This document shows, in pieces, positions 16,642-26,847 of a stretch of 33,251 bases of DNA; position 1 is the stretch's first letter; each line of letters starts with the position of its first letter. The position numbers and the translations under genes were made by a program. The DNA comes from Pseudomonadales bacterium (lineage in GTDB: Bacteria > Pseudomonadota > Gammaproteobacteria > Pseudomonadales > Azotimanducaceae). The notes under the pieces were generated by a model, which made no database searches, was not told the origin of the DNA, and saw nothing but the letters and a program-made list of their open reading frames with translations. The stretch covers positions 1 through 33,251 of the forward strand of contig JAJDTI010000168.1 in the NCBI GenBank assembly GCA_022827245.1. The letters are read 5' to 3'.

Positions 16642-18546
16642 TCAGATCGCCAAGGCCTCGACCCGGCGCCCGCCGTAGATGAGGTTGACGACCGCCCGCG
16701 ATCCCATGATCGCCGTGAACATCGACGTCACGATGCCGATGGCCAGCGTCACGGCGAAGCCGGCCACCGGCCCGCTGCCGATCGACAGCAGGATCAGCGC
16801 CACGAACAGCGTCGTCACGTTGGCGTCGAGAATCGTCAGGAAGGCGCGGTCGTACCCCGCCTGGATGGCGCGCTGCGGCGGCGAGCGCGCCTGCTCCTCC
16901 CGGATGCGCGAGAAGATCAGCACGTTGGCGTCCACGGCCATGCCCACCGTGAGCACGATCCCCGCGATGCCCGGCAACGTCAGCGTCGCGCCGAGGATCG
17001 ACATCACGGCCACGAGGATGATGAGGTTGAGCGTCAGGGCCGCATCCGCGATCAGCCCGAACACCTTGTAGTAGATGGGCATGAAGATCAGCACCAGGAG
17101 GAAGCCGGCGCCCACCGCGTACATGCCCCGTTCGATGTTCTCCTCGCCGAGGGAGGCCCCCACGGTCCGCTCCTCGACGATGCGCATCGGCGCCGCCAGC
17201 GCGCCCGCGCGCAGCAGCAGCGCCAGTTCCTGGGCCTCGCGGGCGGACAGCCCCGTGATCCGGAAACTGTAGCCGAGCGCCGCCTGGATGGTGGCGACGC
17301 TGATCAGGCGCCGGGTGTCCCGCAGGTCCACCGAACCGTCCGCCTGCTTCACCTGCTGCTGCTCGATGAACACGATCGCCATCGAGTGCCCCACGTTGGG
17401 CGCCGTGAAGTCGTGCATCCGTTCGCCCCCGATGCTGTCGAGGGTGATGTTCACCTGTGGCAGCGAGGTCTGCGGGTCGTATCCCTGTTGGGCATTCGTC
17501 ACGCGGTCCCCGGTCACGATGATCGTCTTCTGCAGCCGCCGCACCCGGCCCTCGTAGACCATCTCCTCGATCTCCGACGGACGGTCGTCGGGCATCGCGA
17601 GCAGGTGGAACTCGAGGTTCGCGAACTTGTCGAGGATGCGCTTCGCGGCGGAGGCGTCCTGCACGCCCGGCAGGTCCACGACGATGCGGTTGCTGCCGAG
17701 CCGCTGCACCAGGGGCTCCGACACGCCGATCTCGTCCACGCGGTTGCGCAGGCTCACCATGTTCTGGTTGATCGCGTAGTCCTCGATCTCGTCGATCTGG
17801 GCCTGGTCGATCTCGATGGCGAGCCCCGGGCGGCCGGCGACCTCCGCGGGGCCGATCGTGTAGTTGGGCTGCGGATAGTCCTCCGCGAGCACCGCCAGCG
17901 CCCGGTCGCGCTGCGGCGCGTCCGCGAACGCGAGGCGGATCGCGTTCCCGGTAACCATGTCCCCGGTGCGGACGTAGCGGATGCGCTCCTCGCGCAGACG
18001 CACCCGGACGTTCTCCGCCTCGTCGTCCAGCCGCTTCCCGATCGCGCTGTCGATGTCCACCTCGAGGACGAAGTGGATGCCGCCCGACAGGTCCAGACCC
18101 TTCGCCATGGGCTTGCCGCCGATGGACTCGAGCCAGGCGGGCGTGGTGGAGGCGAGGTTGAGGGCGATGACGAACGCCCGCACCTCTCCCGTGGGGTTCA
18201 GCGCCGCATCGAGCACCGCCCGGCCGCGCAACTGGTCCTCGTTGGACCCGACCCGGATGAGCGCCCCGCGGGGCATGAGTTCGCTGCCGACGACATCGAC
18301 GCCCTCCACCTCGAGGGCCGCGACGGCGTCCCCCAGGAACACCTCGTCCACGGGGCGGTCGCTGCCGTCCGGCGAGATCTGCAGCGCGTAGTCCGGCGGG
18401 AACAGGTTCGGCGCGGCGTACAGGAAGCCGAGCGCGACGACCAGCAGGATGAGCAGGTAGCGCCAGAGGGGGTAGCGGTTGATCGGCCCGCGCGTCGACT
18501 CGCGGGTGCCGAACAGGTTCTCGCCGAGGATCCCGCGCTCAGCCAT
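16642..18546 (-). CDS. secD: Protein translocase subunit SecD
   Basis: This 634-residue inner-membrane protein has a first membrane helix near 27-45 and a large periplasmic domain starting with GLDLSGGIHFVLEVD. A C-terminal bundle of helices contains AVDANVLIFSRIREE. It is slightly longer than E. coli SecD (615) because about 20 residues precede the usual NRYPLW start. ATG 18546 is the only plausible start I see for this frame, but the extension is poorly supported by a ribosome-binding site. It lies between yajC and secF as expected. Confidence 0.95.
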   Translation of the reverse strand: MAERGILGENLFGTRESTRGPINRYPLWRYLLILLVVALGFLYAAPNLFPPDYALQISPDGSDRPVDEVFLGDAVAALEVEGVDVVGSELMPRGALIRVGSNEDQLRGRAVLDAALNPTGEVRAFVIALNLASTTPAWLESIGGKPMAKGLDLSGGIHFVLEVDIDSAIGKRLDDEAENVRVRLREERIRYVRTGDMVTGNAIRLAFADAPQRDRALAVLAEDYPQPNYTIGPAEVAGRPGLAIEIDQAQIDEIEDYAINQNMVSLRNRVDEIGVSEPLVQRLGSNRIVVDLPGVQDASAAKRILDKFANLEFHLLAMPDDRPSEIEEMVYEGRVRRLQKTIIVTGDRVTNAQQGYDPQTSLPQVNITLDSIGGERMHDFTAPNVGHSMAIVFIEQQQVKQADGSVDLRDTRRLISVATIQAALGYSFRITGLSAREAQELALLLRAGALAAPMRIVEERTVGASLGEENIERGMYAVGAGFLLVLIFMPIYYKVFGLIADAALTLNLIILVAVMSILGATLTLPGIAGIVLTVGMAVDANVLIFSRIREEQARSPPQRAIQAGYDRAFLTILDANVTTLFVALILLSIGSGPVAGFAVTLAIGIVTSMFTAIMGSRAVVNLIYGGRRVEALAI

Positions 18547-18567
18547 CAGGCGTTCGGGCCTTGGCCG

Positions 18568-21081
<2,514 letters not shown>

Positions 21082-21118
21082 CAGGCATGCGCCGAACCCG
21101 CGCCCCCGCCGTCCCGAG

Positions 21119-21147
21119 TTCGTCCGGAGCGCGAACGCGGATACAAT
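21119..21147 (+). promoter_or_regulatory. Candidate tRNA-Leu promoter
   Basis: TACAAT at 21142-21147 is a strong -10 match, and TTCGTC at 21119-21124 is a weak -35 with 17-base spacing. Transcription would start near 21154, so the two palindromes at 21155-21188 would be in the 5' leader of the precursor tRNA. Confidence 0.45.
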
Positions 21148-21154
21148 CTCCGGG

Positions 21155-21188
21155 GCGGGCACGTGCCCGCACGGCATCCCGGATGCCG
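21155..21188 (+). repeat. Two adjacent palindromes in the tRNA-Leu 5' leader
   Basis: GCGGGCACGTGCCCGC (21155-21170) is a perfect 16-bp palindrome. Immediately after it, CGGCATCC and GGATGCCG pair (21172-21188) with a single central base. Both lie between the predicted promoter and the first tRNA base. They could guide precursor processing or mark a recombination site. Confidence 0.6.
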
Positions 21189-21194
21189 CCGCCT

Positions 21195-21281
21195 GCCTGG
21201 GTGGCGAAATTGGTAGACGCGCCAGACTCAAAATCTGGTAGGGGCGACCCTGTGAGAGTTCGAGTCTCTCCCCAGGCACCA
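21195..21281 (+). tRNA. tRNA-Leu, anticodon CAA
   Basis: The 87-base gene folds as a class II tRNA. The acceptor GCCTGGG pairs with CCCAGGC, the discriminator is A, and CCA is encoded at 21279-21281. The anticodon stem CCAGA/TCTGG carries the loop CTCAAAA, giving anticodon CAA (21229-21231), which reads UUG. A long variable arm and the TTCGAGT of the T loop are present. Leucine tRNAs are common integration sites. Here the gene marks the boundary between conserved housekeeping genes and lower-GC accessory DNA, although no integrase is seen. Confidence 0.97.
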
Positions 21282-21587
21282 TTCCCCACATTCCATGCCT
21301 TCTCATTATGACCCTGGCGACGCTGCCGGCGGAAAACACCTATAAGTACTTGTTTTTTATCTATTTGATAACGAGACACCGTATCTAGACAAGAATTTGG
21401 ATGTAGCGCACAATACCGCGTGTGACGGTCGACGGATGCCGCCGCTCAGGTGGTGCCAGGCCCACGGCCATGTCGAAGAGAACGTCGCCGGCGCGCCCGT
21501 CGACGGGTCGCTGCCGCCCGTGCCCGCCGTCACGATGCATCGAAAGCTGCCTTTCTTGCAGTACGTTGGAATTGGGGAGAACACAAG
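21282..21587. other. Intergenic stretch between tRNA-Leu and TonB receptor
   Basis: No gene is supported here. It includes an AT-rich patch (about 21336-21400) unlike the GC-rich DNA to the left, and a perfect 12-bp palindrome CCCGTCGACGGG at 21496-21507. GTGACGG (21422-21428) and CCGTCAC (21527-21533) form a wide inverted pair. A promoter for the receptor is likely in this stretch, but I cannot place -35 and -10 boxes with good spacing. Confidence 0.5.
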
Positions 21588-22250
21588 ATGAAACTACGCA
21601 AGTCATCCGTCTCTTGCTCGACTTTGTATTGGCTCCCGGCCTGGTGTACCCGTGTGGCCGGAGTCGCGATTGGCCTGGCATTGTTCGGCACGGGTGTCGC
21701 CTACGCCGAGGACGGACAAGTACAGCCTGGGATAGTTGAAGAGATCGTCGTCACTGCCAGCAAGCGTGAAGAAGGCCTCATGGATGTCGCGCAGTCCATT
21801 CAATATCTGTCAGGCGAGGAGCTGGAAGGCTCTGGCGTGCAGAATCTGGCTCAGATCGTGCAGCTGATTCCCGGCGTATCGTTGCCGACCGGCGTCGCCT
21901 CCACTCGCCGCTATAACGTCCGGGGTACCGGTGCCGTCAGGACCAATGACAGCGCCGTTGGCTTCTATATCGATGGCATGCCGCACTACATCGTCGATTT
22001 ACCGTTTGGGCCAGACACCGAGGTCTTCGACCTGGAATCCATTCAGGTGCTGCGCGGGCCCCAGGGCACCCTGTACGGCCAAGGCGCGCAGGGTGGCACA
22101 ATATTGATCACCACTGCCCAGCCCGACCTTGAACAGTTTCGCGCACGCGTGCGCGCCGGCGCTTCGCGCATGCACAAGGGCGGCGACGGCCATACTTACG
22201 ATGCCAGCATCAGTGTGCCGCTGATGAAGGTACGTTGGCGGCGAGCCTGA
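21588..22250 (+). CDS. TonB-dependent receptor, N-terminal part (frameshifted)
   Basis: The ATG at 21588 has GGGGAG eight bases upstream. The product has a signal peptide ending AYA at residue 40, a TonB-box-like VEEIVVTASKR and a plug domain. The plug shows IPGVSLP, YNVRGTG, GFYIDGMP and the hallmark VLRGPQGTLYGQGAQGGTI. The frame runs into a stop at 22250 just as the barrel begins. The barrel continues in another frame from about 22229. Such receptors import siderophores, cobalamin, glycans or other large compounds; this plug resembles the broad family often tied to organic-compound uptake. GC content is visibly lower than in the genes to the left. Confidence 0.85.
   Translation: MKLRKSSVSCSTLYWLPAWCTRVAGVAIGLALFGTGVAYAEDGQVQPGIVEEIVVTASKREEGLMDVAQSIQYLSGEELEGSGVQNLAQIVQLIPGVSLPTGVASTRRYNVRGTGAVRTNDSAVGFYIDGMPHYIVDLPFGPDTEVFDLESIQVLRGPQGTLYGQGAQGGTILITTAQPDLEQFRARVRAGASRMHKGGDGHTYDASISVPLMKVRWRRA
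22226..22234 (+). other. Single-base deletion/frameshift in the TonB receptor
   Basis: The reading frame changes by minus one around AAGGTACG. Restoring one G (AAGGGTACG) would give ...LMKGTLAASLTAG and join the plug to the barrel without gap. It may be a real inactivating mutation or an assembly error in a short G run. I see no stem-loop or slippery heptamer suggesting programmed frameshifting. Confidence 0.75.
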
Positions 22251-23779
22251 CCGCCGGTGCCTCGCGCGATCCAGGCCTGGCCGAGGGCATTGATTTACCG
22301 GGCAGTGATTTGGACGAAGACGATCGCTGGTACGCGCGCCTCAAGGTGCTGTGGCAGCCATCCGATGAACTGAGCGTCACCGGGCTCATTCAGCGCCGTG
22401 ATCTTGACGAAGGTGCATTCCGCGGCACCTATGCGAGCGTCGATCCGCCACTGTTGGGGGCCTCAGGCGGCATCGAGTCCGGCACGGATACCGAACTGGA
22501 CCTGTTCGGCCTCAATATCGAGTGGGACGCCCACTTCGCCACGCTGACCAGCAGCAGCAGCTATATGACCTATGAGTACTTGCATAGTAGTGGCTTTTCC
22601 TTCTTTGATCCCAACTTGGGCAACTTTCTCGTTAGCTACACGGCCGATCGTGAAGACGTCAAGACCTTTAATCAGGAACTGCGCCTGACCTCCAATGGCG
22701 ACGGAGAGTGGGACTGGATCACCGGCGTTAGTTACACCCGAGGCGAGCATCCAAACTCTAGTGTGCTCGACTATCTGGAGCCACCGGCCTTTGCCGGCAC
22801 GGCAACGGATCAAGTCCTGACCGAGAGTACGCAAATGGCCTGGTTCGGTGAGGTCTCGCGTTCGTTCATGGACGGCTTGATCACACCGCTTATCGGTTTG
22901 CGCTATTTCCGTGACGACCGCGACAAGGATATCACCTCGACGTTCGCAGTGGGTGGCTTCGTGATTCCACTACAAGACGTCGATGTTGATGAGCGATTCA
23001 GTCTGGTCAGTCCCAGATTCAATCTGCGCATCACGCCGTCTGACGAGACCATGTTCTTCCTGAATATCGGCCGCGGATTCCGCAGCGGCACGTTCAACGC
23101 ACCGGGCGTTGTAGCGGCCGTGGATGCGCTCGGCATAGCTCTGGGCGTGACGGTGCCCGAGTCTACCGTTTGGAGTTATGAGGTGGGTGGCCGCTTCAGT
23201 CTTTTCGATGACAGTCTGCTCATAGAACCCAGCCTGTATCTGGCCGACTACGAGGACTATCAGTTTAGCGGTACACTCGCCGGTAGCGTCGTGCGAATCG
23301 GCATCGAAGAAGTCAAAGCCAGCGGCGCCGAGCTGTTGCTGCAATGGAACACGCCGGTTGAAGGTTTATCGCTGTCCATGATCGGTTCGGCAAGCAGCAC
23401 CAAGGTCGAGGCGATCGACGCCGCTGCCGATGCGTTGCTGCAGGGTCTCAAGGATGGCAATCAATTGCCGAACGTGCCGGAATGGGATTTCCGCATCGGT
23501 GTCGACTATGAGTGGCCGGCGATGGGCGACTGGACTGCGTACACCAGCGCCTCCTATTTTCGCCGTGACGGCCAGTCAGACTTCAGCACACCGCTGACCT
23601 CCCCCGTCGTTTCTGATTTGAGCCTGCGCCTTGCACTCGCCAACCAGAACTGGCGGGCAACGCTTTGGGGCAGGAACCTCACCGACGATGAAGGTCCTGC
23701 TGGGATTTCTGCCGGCAGTTTGTTGTACCGCTGGGATCGGCGTTCGGTAGGTGTGACGTTGGAATACACATTCGATTGA
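22235..23779 (+). CDS. TonB-dependent receptor, C-terminal beta-barrel part
   Basis: This open frame of 514 codons encodes the 22-strand barrel of the receptor whose plug lies upstream. Features include alternating aromatic strands, LNIGRGFRSGTFNAPG (a conserved TonB-receptor barrel motif), WSYEVGGRFSLFDDSL and a final strand RSVGVTLEYTFD with the near-terminal Phe needed for outer-membrane insertion. The first codon, TTG at 22235, is only where the frame becomes readable and is unlikely to be a real start. With the plug the protein would be about 730 residues, normal for the family. Confidence 0.85.
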   Translation: MAASLTAGASRDPGLAEGIDLPGSDLDEDDRWYARLKVLWQPSDELSVTGLIQRRDLDEGAFRGTYASVDPPLLGASGGIESGTDTELDLFGLNIEWDAHFATLTSSSSYMTYEYLHSSGFSFFDPNLGNFLVSYTADREDVKTFNQELRLTSNGDGEWDWITGVSYTRGEHPNSSVLDYLEPPAFAGTATDQVLTESTQMAWFGEVSRSFMDGLITPLIGLRYFRDDRDKDITSTFAVGGFVIPLQDVDVDERFSLVSPRFNLRITPSDETMFFLNIGRGFRSGTFNAPGVVAAVDALGIALGVTVPESTVWSYEVGGRFSLFDDSLLIEPSLYLADYEDYQFSGTLAGSVVRIGIEEVKASGAELLLQWNTPVEGLSLSMIGSASSTKVEAIDAAADALLQGLKDGNQLPNVPEWDFRIGVDYEWPAMGDWTAYTSASYFRRDGQSDFSTPLTSPVVSDLSLRLALANQNWRATLWGRNLTDDEGPAGISAGSLLYRWDRRSVGVTLEYTFD

Positions 23780-23913
23780 ACCAGTTCGGATCAGCGTCCA
23801 CCTACCTCCAACCCCGGTAACCACAGGAGCTGGCACACGACATCCGCTCAGGGTGAACGTTCTAGCTGGTTGGCGGCCTCAGCGACTCCGTCACTTTAGT
23901 TCCCACGTGCGGC

Positions 23914-24534
23914 ATGCTGCTCGGGAACTCCGCGGTCGATCGAGTGGTCACGTTGCCCAAGCTCCTGGCCATGTGGGAATTCAGCGCCGGGAAGGGCATG
24001 CGCGCCGGAACCATTTCCGGGACGGTCCTCCCGCGATCCGAGGGAGAGTACATCGGGGTTCCGCTCCACGCCGATCATGCCTGGCTTCCGCAACCCTTTC
24101 CCGAGCACAACTGCGTCGCGACCATCTGTCTCCCCTGCGAGGGAATGACCGAGGCGGAAGGGGCGACCCGTGTCGCTCTGGGCAGCCACCGGCACCGGCG
24201 CTTGCCGTCTCCGGCGGAAGCCGCGCAGACGAAGACCTCTCCGCTCGAGGTCCCGAAAGGGGGCTTTGCCATGTGGGCCGGCTCGACCTGGCACGAGACG
24301 GGTGTGCGTACCGTTCCGGGCGTCCGCACCGTGTTGCATGCGAGTTGTCAGCGCCTCTACACGCAGCCCGTCCAGGACTACACACATCTGTTGCGCGACG
24401 AGGCGTATCTGGCCGCTGCGCCCGAGGGGATCGGTGGCCTGCTCGGTGCCGACCTGTTCTTTGGATCCGAAAGCTCGACGGGCATCGCCGACCCCGAGAA
24501 GGTGGCGAAGACGCTGCTCGTGGCGCAGCAGTGA
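23914..24534 (+). pseudogene. Phytanoyl-CoA dioxygenase-family gene, 5'-truncated copy
   Basis: The 206 readable residues align closely, by eye roughly three quarters identical, with the last about 209 residues of the full-length gene at 30275-31180, from its internal Met93 on. The first about 92 residues are missing. The similarity stops just upstream of position 23905, where a stop codon (23863-23865) lies in frame. The iron ligands remain (HAD in VPLHADHAW, His in STWHETG), but part of the fold needed for the core is lost, so activity is doubtful. It lies inverted relative to its paralogue. Confidence 0.75.
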
Positions 24535-24632
24535 GCCGGGCCGTTTCGCTGGCGGTTCTGAAGAGCGCGCGGATCGCTTGGGGAGCCATTCTCCCGCGTG
24601 CCCGTTTGCGCCGGCCGTTCGTCCGCGGCGAG

Positions 24633-26558
24633 CTACGCGAGCGCGGCATCGTAGCGCCGGACGGCGATCTCGACGCAGCGTTCGGCGTCCTCCTCTAGCA
24701 CGTAGCGGTTGGCCACGAGCGTTTCGGCAGCAGCCCGCACGGCTGCGACGTACGCTTCGCGAGACGCGTAGCGCTCGCTGAGGAACGACTGCGGCAGAGC
24801 GACTCTCGAGCCGGCGTACTCCAGGATCTCACCCGCAGCGCCCGCGTCGTCGGGTCGGGGATTGAATCCGGTGTGCGTCGCCACCGCCACCTCGATCTCC
24901 GGAAGACGGATGCCGCCGGTTTCGTTGCCGCATTCGTCGACGTCCGAGACGAAACAGGAGTACGGCTCGCCGATGACGCGCGCGGGGAACGTGCCCACAC
25001 CGCTCGCGGCGGTGGGGCCGAGGTCGAGCGGCACGACGCGCGGCAGCTTCGCCCGGTCCGGCAGGACGAGCGTCCCCAGCTTCGCTAGCTTCTCGATCAC
25101 TTCCTCGCGCGACTTCGCCGTGCCGTCCCGGCGGCGGGGAAAGACGCTCGGAGGGGGCTCGATGCCGCGCACCCAGTCGAGGAGGTTCGCGAGCGCCGCT
25201 CGCACCAGCGGACTGGAATCGATGCGGTTGCGCGGATTGCCGCCACCGGACACCGACAGCGAGGAGTGCTCGGTCGACGCGAACAAGTAGCGGCGCACCT
25301 CCTCGGGCGGCTCCACGTCGGCTCCCGTGGCGGCATCGGAATGGGTGAGCGAGGCGTCCCCTCGCCAGTACTCCGACGACGAGTCGGTCTGGAAGATGCG
25401 CGGCACGCCGCCGCGCTCGCGCTGGCGGTCGAGGAGACCCGCGATCGCACCGGTGGCCGGATCCGTCTGTGGGTCGTCGGCGAATGGAAAGAGATGGCCG
25501 AAGCTCGGCGTAGGCTGGACCGACGGCTGGGCATAGCGGTGGTTGAACTCCCCGCGCCGGCCGCCGCCAATGTGCGCCAGCACGCCATCGAAGGCCTGTG
25601 CGCCCGCTTCGTCGACGTTGAGGCCGAGGGAGAGGAAGTGCCGCGGCAGCCGTCCCGTCTGGCTCACCCCCACGCCTATCACGTGGTCGATGTGCCCGGC
25701 GAGCGGATTGTCGGCGTCGTCGCGTTTCAGGAACGCCGCGAAATCGCGCAGCGCGAGCAAACCCGCACCGACGACATGGCACTCCGCCGGGCGGTAGATC
25801 AAGTCGTAAATCCGGCCCGCTTCGAAGCCACCGTCGAGCCACACCCAGCCGGCGTCCTCGACTGGTTGCCCGCCCCTGTCGCGGGCGAAGCGCCAGGCAC
25901 TGCGGGGAAGCTCCGCGGCGTCTCCGTACGCACCGTCGCGAAGGAGCAGCCGCGCGGCCGGGTCCTCGAGGTCGGCGGGGGCGATGGGGAGGTGCTGCAA
26001 GGCCATTCCCGCCGCGGCGGTGTGCTGGTCGGTCAGCGGAACGCTCGCACTCGGGGCGGCAGGCTGGATCCGCAATTGCATCGTCCCTCGGTCCCCGAGC
26101 TTCGCCTCCGGAACCCGCGGGGCATCGAGCCCCATGCGGCCGGAAGGCTGCGTGTGCGAGCGCGGCACGTCCCACTGCCAGCCGCACCACGCCATGGACC
26201 AGCCGCGCCGGTAGAAGAGCCCGTCGCCCGCCGCGATCAAGGTGGCGATGTCGCCGAGCCGGCCGGCCGCATCGGTCTTGTCGGGGACGGCCCCGTGCAG
26301 GAACAGGGGCGCGAAGCGAAAGCCGCGGTTAGGCACCTCGCAGAGGACCGCGCGATTGCCCTTGGACGGGTCGACGGGAACGACGAAGGTCGCGTCGCCG
26401 CGAAAGCGCACGAGGCCGCTCTCGTCGCGCTCGGCGAGCGCGAGGTCGACAATGCCCGCATTCGCCTCGTGGGTCGGGTCCATGGCGTAGTGCGCCACAC
26501 CGTCGATGCGCTCGAGCGCACCGGTCGCGCCGAACTCGGCGCCATCGGCGAAGGGCAT
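24633..26558 (-). CDS. Alpha/beta-hydrolase-domain protein (Abhydrolase_10-like)
   Basis: This product of about 641 residues resembles the large 'alpha/beta hydrolase domain-containing' proteins seen with oxidative catabolic genes. Typical are the opening FADGAEFGATGALERIDG, NRGFRFAPLF, RRGWSMAWCGWQWD and the nucleophile elbow GVSQTGR with Ser299. No signal peptide is evident from this start. ATG 26558 is the first standard start with family-like sequence, but it lacks a ribosome-binding site. A strong GGAGG lies further upstream, seven bases before an in-frame ATC (26589-26591) that would add 11 residues. The substrate is unknown. It is last in the minus-strand cluster. Confidence 0.8.
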   Translation of the reverse strand: MPFADGAEFGATGALERIDGVAHYAMDPTHEANAGIVDLALAERDESGLVRFRGDATFVVPVDPSKGNRAVLCEVPNRGFRFAPLFLHGAVPDKTDAAGRLGDIATLIAAGDGLFYRRGWSMAWCGWQWDVPRSHTQPSGRMGLDAPRVPEAKLGDRGTMQLRIQPAAPSASVPLTDQHTAAAGMALQHLPIAPADLEDPAARLLLRDGAYGDAAELPRSAWRFARDRGGQPVEDAGWVWLDGGFEAGRIYDLIYRPAECHVVGAGLLALRDFAAFLKRDDADNPLAGHIDHVIGVGVSQTGRLPRHFLSLGLNVDEAGAQAFDGVLAHIGGGRRGEFNHRYAQPSVQPTPSFGHLFPFADDPQTDPATGAIAGLLDRQRERGGVPRIFQTDSSSEYWRGDASLTHSDAATGADVEPPEEVRRYLFASTEHSSLSVSGGGNPRNRIDSSPLVRAALANLLDWVRGIEPPPSVFPRRRDGTAKSREEVIEKLAKLGTLVLPDRAKLPRVVPLDLGPTAASGVGTFPARVIGEPYSCFVSDVDECGNETGGIRLPEIEVAVATHTGFNPRPDDAGAAGEILEYAGSRVALPQSFLSERYASREAYVAAVRAAAETLVANRYVLEEDAERCVEIAVRRYDAALA

Positions 26559-26638
26559 ACGCGAAGAGATCTCGAGCCGAACGAGTGCGATGGGAGTGCC
26601 TCCAGGGGTCAGGTGTTCAATTGTGAATCGAGCATAGG

Positions 26639-26668
26639 AAAATAGACGCTCTGTTCTCCCAGGTCCAA
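26639..26668 (-). promoter_or_regulatory. Candidate promoter of the alpha/beta-hydrolase gene
   Basis: On the minus strand TTGGAC (26663-26668) and TATTTT (26639-26644) are 18 bases apart, in a locally AT-rich patch of the 290-base gap after the DUF3604 gene. The start would precede the GGAGG ribosome-binding site (about 26598-26604) by some 30 bases. This suggests that the hydrolase gene can be transcribed separately from the genes upstream. Confidence 0.35.
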
Positions 26669-26847
26669 CAGCTCTGACCACGGCTCTGACTGCGAATGAC
26701 CAGCCTGGCACCGTTCGACAGCCCCGAATGGGCCTGAGTTCCACTCATGTCGCTGACAACCGGCCCACTATTCTCCACAGTCGGCTCCATTCCGGCCACC
26801 CGGCACGGCAACCATCTGCCGGCGGTGGTGACACCGCTGGTTGGCCC

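Noticed and set aside
26822..26837. GCGGTG-GTGA-CACCGC hairpin after the DUF3604 gene as a terminator
   Set aside because: Only six base pairs and no T-run on the minus strand; too weak to list.
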